Assembly (NCBI RefSeq): GCF_965214215.1
Contig: NZ_CBDCBD010000003.1
Coordinates: 930,001 to 994,000, forward strand
Length of the DNA stretch: 64,000 bases
Direction: 5' to 3'
Origin: Poriferisodalis sp965214215
Lineage (GTDB): Bacteria > Actinomycetota > Acidimicrobiia > Acidimicrobiales > Poriferisodalaceae
This document shows, one piece after another, positions 44,418-50,751 of the stretch. The stretch's first letter is position 1; the number at the start of each line of letters is the position of its first letter. The notes under the pieces are model-generated. The model ran no database searches. It was not told the DNA's origin and was given only the letters and a program-made list of their open reading frames with translations. The position numbers and the translations under genes were made by a program.

Positions 44418-44747
44418 CTAACCCCCACTAGCGGCCGGCTGTCTCCGCGTGGGAGTGCGGTTCCGCTGCCACAACACGAACGCTACGACGAATGCGCCGC
44501 CTGCGGCCATCATCATTGCCAATGTAATGAGGGTACCCCGGTAGTCACTGAAGAACCATTTGCCCGGTTTGATGAGCCAAGCCATGAGGTAGACCGACAC
44601 GATGCCCAGCAGGCTGACCAAGCGCTCGCGTCTGTCACGGGGTCGCCCCATCCAACTGGCTGAGCGAAAGGCTTCTCTTTGAGGGTCGGAGTCAGTTCGG
44701 GCGTTCATCGCCATTCCTTTGGATACAGGGTAGTTGGGGGCGCTCAT
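44418..44747 (-). CDS. membrane protein M5 (MSxxYP family)
   Basis: A 109-residue protein starting MSAPNYPVSK, with two or three hydrophobic segments (LVSLLGIVSVYLMAWLI; LITLAMMMAAGGAFVVAFVLW) and a basic C-terminus. ATG 44747 overlaps the stop of an upstream tail fragment (ATGA), the same coupling as on the plus strand. It is oriented against M4, so the inner cassettes face each other as genes L and R do. Confidence 0.6.
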   Translation of the reverse strand: MSAPNYPVSKGMAMNARTDSDPQREAFRSASWMGRPRDRRERLVSLLGIVSVYLMAWLIKPGKWFFSDYRGTLITLAMMMAAGGAFVVAFVLWQRNRTPTRRQPAASGG

Positions 44748-44902
44748 CGGCAGACCCCTGGCACTGGTATGCCGATGGAGCACAGCCAGAGGTTGTTGAT
44801 GCATTCGTAGTCGTCGCCGTCGAGCTTCCCGTTCTTCCAGTCGTTCTGGGCATTTTGACGCTCCGAGTCACTGATGCCCCCGGCCCGAAGCAGCTCCGAG
44901 AA
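44744..44902 (-). pseudogene. tail fragment in front of M5
   Basis: Open after a TAG at 44905, with no start codon, reading SDSERQNAQNDWKNGKLDGDDYECINNLWLCSIGIPVPGVCR-like tail to the stop at 44744. The GKL turn and two terminal cysteines match the other tails. The break at about 44880 coincides with a plus-strand fragment that resembles the 44.2-kb debris, so the 5' part was probably lost by rearrangement. Confidence 0.6.
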
Positions 44903-45114
44903 CTACGCGACGCCCTCCGCTACGTCGGCTGCGGCTGACCCCCGCCGCCGCGCCGCGTCTCACCACGCGGGCGACGACCTGGGCGCGTTCTGTTCCGGAA
45001 GTTGTCATGCCGTCATTGTGACCCGCCGAAACATGGCGTGTCATTGTCACGTCAGCCGTGACATTCGATGTCGTGGCCACGACCGGGCCGCATTTCGTCG
45101 ATGAGCTCGGCCCA
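44903..45114. other. 212-bp spacer without a confident gene
   Basis: No frame has a credible start or motif. The stretch TGTCATTGTCACGTCAGC...GTGACA near 45040 holds short inverted repeats. Nothing else is supported. Confidence 0.4.
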
Positions 45115-45140
45115 CGCTCGGCGCTGTCAGCAGCCGAGCG
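45115..45140 (-). terminator. conserved hairpin after M6
   Basis: CGCTCGGC-N10-GCCGAGCG, the reverse-oriented copy of the hairpin at 42473-42498, a few bases after the M6 stop. The flanking bases are also shared between the two copies. Confidence 0.6.
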
Positions 45141-45147
45141 CGTTCCC

Positions 45148-45597
45148 CTACATCAAGCGCCGACGCTCAGCCTCGGCCTCGCGCCGCTCGGCACCCTCAC
45201 GGCGCCGCTGCTCGGCCGCCCGCTCGTACTCGGCTGCCTGCTCGGCTCGCTCGCGCAAGGCCGCCTCCGCACCCGCCGCCCAACGCGCCTCCGCCGCCGC
45301 CCGCCGCTCCGTCGGGATGCTGGCCAGAGCAACCGCGGATGACGCCTCCGCAGATGACGCCTCCGCAGGTGGCCTAGGCCGGGCAAGCGTCCACACGACC
45401 CAGCCCGCGAAGATTGCACCGAGGTAAAGCCACCCCACAAGGCCGTCAAGCAAAAAGATCCCAAAAAAGAGAGGGGTTGTCGCGACCATTTCGGCTCTAG
45501 TCCTGCACCAGCGCAGCGGGGCCCGCAGGCTCCGCCGAAGCGGCGGCGCGGCGGATGCGTTCGCAGGCATGGGTTCAGCGTAATCGGCGGAACTCAT
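45148..45597 (-). CDS. membrane protein M6 (MSxxYP family), partner of gene R
   Basis: A 149-residue protein starting MSSADYAEPM. It has one or two hydrophobic segments (LFFGIFLLDGLVGWLYLGAIFAGWVVWTL) followed by a long charged helix rich in Ala, Glu and Arg (AAEARWAAGAEAALRERAEQAAEYERAAEQRRR), probably a cytoplasmic coiled coil. ATG 45597 overlaps the stop of gene R by four bases, so the pair is translationally coupled. This is the best-preserved pair of the island. Confidence 0.7.
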   Translation of the reverse strand: MSSADYAEPMPANASAAPPLRRSLRAPLRWCRTRAEMVATTPLFFGIFLLDGLVGWLYLGAIFAGWVVWTLARPRPPAEASSAEASSAVALASIPTERRAAAEARWAAGAEAALRERAEQAAEYERAAEQRRREGAERREAEAERRRLM

Positions 45598-47057
45598 GGG
45601 CAGATGTCCTTCAGGTGCTGCGGGCTGTTTTGGCAGATATAGCTCTGGTGAAGGGCTCTGTACTTCTCCCGGCTGAGCTCGCCCCGCTCGTAGGCGTCTT
45701 GCGCGGCGAGCATTTGGTCCAAGGTCGGCGGCTTCGGCGCACCATCGCTGTCGCCATCGTCCGAATCGCTGTCGTCCGCGTCGTCGTCTTTGGCGGCTTC
45801 GTCGTGCTCTTTCTCTTTCGCTTCGCCCGTTTCTCGTTGCGATTTTGTGATCTCCTCCCACACTTTTTCGCAGCCCTGCCCTACGAGGAAGGACACGTCG
45901 ATTCGCTTGATGAGATGTGCGGGTGCGCACAAAACCAGCCCGGTGGCGTCGAGCACCGTTTCGCTGGTTGAAGACCAAAAGTGATCTAGATCGGGGGAAT
46001 GGCAGCCCCAGCGCACGGTCTCGACGTGCTCGTGCTGGCCGGCGGGGCATTTGTCCTCGTCAACAGGGTGACAGCCGCCAAGCCCGGCGTCGTGTTTGTG
46101 CTGGCCGGCGGGGCAATCCTCCGTGTGAACGATTCCGGCGTCATGACAGCGGCTGGGCGTGGGGTCATTGGCCGACGGGTGGTGGTGGCAGTGCAGGGTG
46201 TCGGCGTCGTGGCAGTTGCCTGATCCGTGGGGGTGTTCGTGCTCGCCGGCCGAGCAGTGGTAGATGTCGCCGAAGTGGTTGGCCTTGTGCGAGTAGCGCT
46301 CGTTGCCGACGCTGTGGCAGGCCCCGGAGCCGTGGGCGTGTTCGTGGTAGCCGGCCGCACAGTGTGAGGCGCTGACGTAATGGCAGCCCGAGTCGGCGCC
46401 GCTCCGGTTTTGGGTTATCCCGTGCCGGTGCTGGTCTGTCTCGCAGGCGGGCGGCTCGGTTGTCTTGGGCGGCTCGGTGGTGCAGGGGGGCCGTTGTTGG
46501 GGTGGGTGACCGTTGTGGGGTGTCCATAGGCCGGTGCCGCAGGGCGGGTCGCTGTGGTTGTGGTGGCAGGTGCTCCCGTGGCGGTGCCTGGGCGGAATGC
46601 AGGCCCGCGGGGCCGTCGTGGTGGTGGTGGTCGTGGGCGGCACGTAGATGGTGGTGGTCGGAGGCGGCGGCTGCGTGGTGGGCGGCGGTGCCGCTGTGGT
46701 CGGGGGAGGAGTTGCTGTCGTGGGCGGCGGGGGTGGCTCGGTTGTGGTGGTCGGAGGCGGGTAGCAGTTCGGGGGTGTGCCCGTCATGCCCGCGGGGCAC
46801 ACCGGCTGAGTCGCGGGCGGGATGGGGTAGCAGTTCGGGTAGGTGCCGGTCATGCCGGCGCCGCACCTGTGGACGTGGGAGACGCTGACGGTCTCGGTCC
46901 AGCACTGCCGGCCGGCGAAGGGGTCATAGGAGCAGCGCTGCACGGTCTTGGTGCGTGTGTCCGCGCCGGCGTCGTCAGCAGTGGCGAGCGGCACGACCAC
47001 GAGCACGGCGGCGAACGCGAGCACGGCGCACAGCGCGGCGAGGGTGCGTTTGGGCAT
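45594..47057 (-). CDS. secreted Cys/His-rich protein R
   Basis: A 487-residue protein. Signal peptide MPKRTLAALCAVLAFAAVLV (shared start with L), then RCSYDPFAGRQCWTET and two CxAGMTGTxPNCYPxPP units, a Pro/Thr-rich linker of about 55 residues, the module CIPPRHRHGSTCHHNH...CGTGLWTPHNGHPP, and about five repeats of the type CxAGxHxH-x(5-9)-GxCH (for example CSAGEHEHPHGSGNCH). A short hydrophobic region (VLDATGLVLCAPAHLI), a charged DDDADDSDSDDGD stretch and a helical tail LDQMLAAQDAYERGELSREKY with final cysteines end it. The density of His and Cys suggests metal binding or many disulfides outside the cell. The family is not known to me. Start ATG 47057; it overlaps M6. Confidence 0.8.
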   Translation of the reverse strand: MPKRTLAALCAVLAFAAVLVVVPLATADDAGADTRTKTVQRCSYDPFAGRQCWTETVSVSHVHRCGAGMTGTYPNCYPIPPATQPVCPAGMTGTPPNCYPPPTTTTEPPPPPTTATPPPTTAAPPPTTQPPPPTTTIYVPPTTTTTTTAPRACIPPRHRHGSTCHHNHSDPPCGTGLWTPHNGHPPQQRPPCTTEPPKTTEPPACETDQHRHGITQNRSGADSGCHYVSASHCAAGYHEHAHGSGACHSVGNERYSHKANHFGDIYHCSAGEHEHPHGSGNCHDADTLHCHHHPSANDPTPSRCHDAGIVHTEDCPAGQHKHDAGLGGCHPVDEDKCPAGQHEHVETVRWGCHSPDLDHFWSSTSETVLDATGLVLCAPAHLIKRIDVSFLVGQGCEKVWEEITKSQRETGEAKEKEHDEAAKDDDADDSDSDDGDSDGAPKPPTLDQMLAAQDAYERGELSREKYRALHQSYICQNSPQHLKDICP

Positions 47058-47424
47058 TGGTGGGTCCTTGGTGCGCGAATCGGGTGTTGGGGCGATCCGC
47101 GGCCGCGCCGGCGCCTGGGAGGAACCCATGCAACTGATGCCGTCCGCAGAGCCGACGCGGCTGCGAATCGTTCGTTTCATCGACAGCACGGGAGCGCGAC
47201 AACCGGTTGGCGCGCGACGCCGCGGCCGGCTCGCGTCGAGGCGGCGACGGTGCCCGATTGCTCAGCAAGTACGCGGGTTTGCGGCCCCGATGGGCGCCGT
47301 CGCCGGCGAGAGGCCGCAGTTCTGAGTCGCCTGCTTGACAGGCTCAGATCAGGTGTCTACGATACGAACGTTTCTTAGACAGGGAAATGTGCCCCTGACC
47401 TGCAGGTTCAGGGACAGTTTCCCC
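47015..47424 (-). repeat. right inverted-repeat arm of the island
   Basis: Mirror copy of 38104-38515, covering the upstream region and first codons of gene R. The outer edge ends about 80 bp from tRNA-Glu and holds a hairpin CCCTGA-N9-TCAGGG (47393-47413). Confidence 0.9.
47335..47363 (+). promoter_or_regulatory. predicted outward-facing promoter in the right arm
   Basis: TTGACA (47335-47340), a 17-base spacer and TACGAT (47358-47363). It reads away from gene R and a hairpin follows about 30 bases later, so a short transcript of about 50 bases could result. Identical to the left-arm copy. Confidence 0.5.
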
Positions 47425-47505
47425 CTGCCGCGGAGCTACGGCTGCTGCTGGCGATCGTGCCCAAGCCGGTCGGCGGCGGCGCAGTGGGCACGCTGTGAAC
47501 CAGTG

Positions 47506-47578
47506 CACCCCCAACGGGATTCGAACCCGTGCCGCCGGCGTGAAAGGCCGGTGTCCTAGGCCGCTAGACGATGGGGGC
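47506..47578 (-). tRNA. tRNA-Glu (anticodon TTC)
   Basis: Minus strand: acceptor GCCCCCA pairs with TGGGGGT, discriminator G. The anticodon loop CTTTCAC gives TTC and the T-arm contains GGTTCGAATCC. 73 nt, no encoded CCA. It borders the island. Confidence 0.96.
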
Positions 47579-47638
47579 AGGGCATCTCAGGCTAGGCCGA
47601 ACCCGCAGCGTGGCAACGATCGCGCTGGCGCAGGCGGC

Positions 47639-48127
47639 TCAGCGGTATGCGGCATCGATGAGCTCCGCGAGGAGTCCACCGAGGTAGTGGTAGCGCAGTC
47701 GTGGCCGCTGGGCAGGATCGTGCGGGTCGACGTCGGCGGGATCGTCTTCCTCGGAGATGTCGAGCTGGGTTCCGAGCACGAGGCGCAGTTCGTTCAGACC
47801 CTGCATCCAAGCGGTGACCTGCGAATCGTCGAGATGTTCCAATGCGAGGGTGCTGTCGAGCAGATCGAGATGATCCAAGCGCTCGGCTAGCAGTTCGTCG
47901 CGCATGAGTCGTTGGTATTCGGCGTCGCGGTCGGGGTCGCTCAAGTAGGCCGGCGGGAACAGACGCCGCAACGAGGGGTCCAAACCGTCGCCGCCATCTC
48001 GCGCCGGTGTGTGGTCGAGCAGGTTGGATCGCAGCTCTCCCACCATCTCGGCCAGCAGACGCCGCTCCCAATCAGCGAGGTGCACGCTCACCAGCGAGCC
48101 GCGAGCCCCGAACCGCGTCCCGCTCAC
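47639..48127 (-). CDS. DUF2017 family protein
   Basis: A 162-residue soluble protein. It reads LADWERRLLAEMVGELRSNLLDH, then DPSLRRLFPPAYLSDPDRDAEYQRLMRDELLAERLDHLDLL and WMQGLNELRLVLGTQLDI, which fits the DUF2017 family of actinobacteria. The family is found next to clpS, as here (clpS ends 59 bases upstream on the same strand), and its function is unknown; a link with the Clp protease is suggested by context only. Confidence 0.82.
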   Translation of the reverse strand: MSGTRFGARGSLVSVHLADWERRLLAEMVGELRSNLLDHTPARDGGDGLDPSLRRLFPPAYLSDPDRDAEYQRLMRDELLAERLDHLDLLDSTLALEHLDDSQVTAWMQGLNELRLVLGTQLDISEEDDPADVDPHDPAQRPRLRYHYLGGLLAELIDAAYR

Positions 48128-48186
48128 GAGGCCTCCGCCACAGTCTCGCCCTCAGGCGGTCGCCGTCGGGGTGCCGCGGGCATCGC

Positions 48187-48585
48187 TCAGTTGTCCTTCT
48201 GCATGGTGGCCCACAGTCCGTACTCGTGGAGCCGGAAGACGTCGAGCTCGGCTTTCTCGCGCGCGCCCCATGCCACGGCGGCGCGACCCTTGTTGTGCAC
48301 GTCGAGCATCAGCTCGGTGGCCTTGGCCTCGCTGTAGCCGAACAGCTTCTGGAACACGTACACGACGTAGCTCATCAAGTTGATCGGGTCGTTCCACACG
48401 AGGACCACCCACGGCACGTCAGTGCTGTGGGAGTCTTCGGTGGTCGGATCACGGATGACGTCGGGTTCAGCCACGGCGGGAGCGTTCGCCAGGCGAGGCA
48501 ACACAGCAATAGCGTCCGCCGACGCCGACGACATGGCCGGCGCCCGCACCAGATCGGGCGACATAGCTGGAGCGGTCGAGCTCAC
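48187..48585 (-). CDS. clpS: ATP-dependent Clp protease adaptor ClpS
   Basis: ClpS delivers N-degron substrates to the ClpAP/ClpCP protease. The core PWVVLVWNDPINLMSYVVYVFQKLFGYSEAKATELMLDVHNKGRAAVAWGAREKAELDVFRLHEYGLWATM is a complete ClpS fold with the N-degron pocket residues (NDP, M, HxxGRA-like VHNKGRA). The N-terminal extension is poorly conserved, so the start is uncertain: GTG 48585, ATG 48564 and ATG 48534 are all possible. Followed by the DUF2017 gene. Confidence 0.88.
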   Translation of the reverse strand: MSSTAPAMSPDLVRAPAMSSASADAIAVLPRLANAPAVAEPDVIRDPTTEDSHSTDVPWVVLVWNDPINLMSYVVYVFQKLFGYSEAKATELMLDVHNKGRAAVAWGAREKAELDVFRLHEYGLWATMQKDN

Positions 48586-48656
48586 GGGCTCATTCTGCGA
48601 AATCGCGGCCCGCGATGCCAACCGATTCGCCGACCCCACACCGTGCGGGTGTCGGA

Positions 48657-49658
48657 TCATCGGTCTCGACCAGAGATCACGGTGTTGGGCGCATAAGCGA
48701 ACCAGCCGTCGCTGGCCCCGCCGCCCCAAGCGGCGAGCACGAGGCGGGTCATCGCAATGGTGAGCAGCGTTGCGCCGGCGACATGCAGGGCCACCAGCAG
48801 CACGGGCAGTTCGTTGAAGTACTGCACGTACCCGATGGCCGCTTGGGTTGCCATGACGCCGATCACGATCCGGATGCGCCGCCGCAGCATCGCGACGGGA
48901 CTGGACGTCTCGTTGCGCTGTGCCGCGGCCAAGCGCCGAGCGGCAACGGCGAGGAACAAGACGACCGCCGCGAGCACCCCCACCGTGATGCCGTGAATCC
49001 GCGCCACCGACGGCAGTGCGAACTGCAAGCGCTCGACGTGCTCGTCACCGCCGTGGGGACCGGTTCCGGTCACCACCGTCCCGGTGAACAGCGCAGCTGC
49101 GGTGAGCGCGGCTGCAAGCCATGCGAGCATCCCGCTGTGTGCCGGCAGCAACGCGGCCGGGGGTCTGCCGCTGTCTGGCCGATCATCGCTTGCGCGATGC
49201 GCCAAGACGACCGCAGCTGACACGAGCACCTGCGACGCCAAGAAGTGCGACATCACGATCGGCGGGGACAGATGAGTCAGCACGGTGACGGCGCCGAGCC
49301 CGATCTGGAAGACCACTCCGGCCACCAGGCCCAGCGACCACCACACCAAGTCGTTCCGGCGCGGCCGGCGCCACCATGACGCCCCGATTGCCACGACGAC
49401 GGCCACCGATACCAGGCCAGTCACGATGCGATTGCCGAATTCCACCCAGCCGTGAAAGTCCGCTGCCGGTACGAATTCTCCGGGCTCGCAGTTCGGCCAT
49501 GCGCTGCATCCCAGGCCGCTTCCGGTCAGCCGTACGAGCGAGCCGGTGATGACAATTGCCACGAGCGACCACAGCGCCCAGCGCGCGATCAGAGCGAACC
49601 GTTGGGGCGTGACCCACAGTCGTTGCTCGTGCAGACGCGACGAGTCATCCAACCTCAC
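48657..49658 (-). CDS. ctaA: heme A synthase (Cox15/CtaA)
   Basis: A 333-residue membrane enzyme oxidising heme O to heme A. About eight helices are visible. Family motifs: VAIVITGSLVRLTGSGLGCSAWPNCEPGEFVP with the paired cysteines, FGNRIVTGLVSVAVVV, HLSPPIVMSHFLASQVLVSAAVVLAH, VTGTGPHGGDEHVERLQF and ARIHGITVGVLAAVVLF, with the heme-ligating histidines. It starts with GTG 49658 and is divergent from ctaB, 36 bp away; the two products act in sequence. Confidence 0.94.
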   Translation of the reverse strand: MRLDDSSRLHEQRLWVTPQRFALIARWALWSLVAIVITGSLVRLTGSGLGCSAWPNCEPGEFVPAADFHGWVEFGNRIVTGLVSVAVVVAIGASWWRRPRRNDLVWWSLGLVAGVVFQIGLGAVTVLTHLSPPIVMSHFLASQVLVSAAVVLAHRASDDRPDSGRPPAALLPAHSGMLAWLAAALTAAALFTGTVVTGTGPHGGDEHVERLQFALPSVARIHGITVGVLAAVVLFLAVAARRLAAAQRNETSSPVAMLRRRIRIVIGVMATQAAIGYVQYFNELPVLLVALHVAGATLLTIAMTRLVLAAWGGGASDGWFAYAPNTVISGRDR

Positions 49659-49694
49659 GCTGAAACGCTAGAGGCGACTCGTAGCCTCACAGCA

Positions 49695-50594
49695 ATGCTG
49701 GCGACGCCGCGGCCAACACTGCGTGGATCAACATTGCGGGGATACGTCGCGCTCACGAAGCCGCGCATCATCGAGCTGTTGCTGGTGACCACGGTGCCGC
49801 CGATGTTCGTGGCCGAGCGAGGCGTGCCCAGCGTGGCGCTGATGGCGCTCACCGTCATCGGCGGCACGCTGTCCGCGGCCGGTGCCAACACCTTCAACAT
49901 GTACATCGATCGCGATATCGACGCGACGATGGCGCGCACAGCGCACCGCCCGCTGGTGGTCGGCACGGTGACGCCGCGTGCAGCGCTGATCTACGGCGTG
50001 GTGCTCGAGGCGGCGGCCTTCGGGATTTTGTGGTGGGGTGCCAATCTGCTGGCGGCGTCGCTTGCGCTGGCGGCGTGCCTGTTTTACGTGTTCGTGTACA
50101 CGTTGTGGCTCAAGCGGTCGTCTGCTCAGAACATCGTCATCGGCGGGGCAGCCGGTGCGGCCCCGGTGCTGGTGGGCTGGGCGGCCGTGACCGGGACGCT
50201 GTCGCTCGAGGCCTGGATCGCGTTCGCGATCGTCTTTTTCTGGACGCCTCCGCATTTCTGGGCGCTGGCGATCCGCTACGCCGAGGACTACGACGCCGCT
50301 GAGGTGCCGATGCTGCCCTCGGTTGCCAGCGAGCGTTCGGTGCTTGTGCAGATGACGCTGCACACCGTTGCGGTGATCGCGCTGTCGCTGTGGTTTGCGG
50401 TGGCTGCCGGTACGGGCGGGCTGTATTGGGCGGTCGCGCTGGCCGGGGGCGCAGCGTTTGGATGGCAGCTCGTGAGGTTGTGGCGTGCGCTGACGCCCCC
50501 GACCGCGATGCGTGTCTTTCACACCTCCATCGCGTACTTGGGGCTGTTGTTCGCGGCCATGGCCGTGGACGTCGTCGTTCGGCTCAGCTGGTGA
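49695..50594 (+). CDS. ctaB: protoheme IX farnesyltransferase (heme O synthase)
   Basis: A 299-residue UbiA-family prenyltransferase with about nine helices. The first Asp-rich motif lies in NTFNMYIDRDIDATMARTAHRPL, the second in FWTPPHFWALAIRYAEDYDAAEVPMLP, and the N-terminus LTKPRIIELLLVTTVPPMF is typical. It makes heme O, the substrate of CtaA. ATG 49695 was chosen; the open frame begins inside the divergent gene. Confidence 0.95.
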   Translation: MLATPRPTLRGSTLRGYVALTKPRIIELLLVTTVPPMFVAERGVPSVALMALTVIGGTLSAAGANTFNMYIDRDIDATMARTAHRPLVVGTVTPRAALIYGVVLEAAAFGILWWGANLLAASLALAACLFYVFVYTLWLKRSSAQNIVIGGAAGAAPVLVGWAAVTGTLSLEAWIAFAIVFFWTPPHFWALAIRYAEDYDAAEVPMLPSVASERSVLVQMTLHTVAVIALSLWFAVAAGTGGLYWAVALAGGAAFGWQLVRLWRALTPPTAMRVFHTSIAYLGLLFAAMAVDVVVRLSW

Positions 50595-50751
50595 CCAGGT
50601 TGGGATGTGACGTGGGCGCTGCGCGCGTGCGAGAGGACGCTGAGGGTTGGACAAGAACAATCTGGTTGAGGGGGCCGCGGGTCGCTAGAGTGCCCCGTTG
50701 GCGTCGCCCCCAAGCGGCGCTGCCAGCCGAGTCCGGGAACCACTTCACCGC

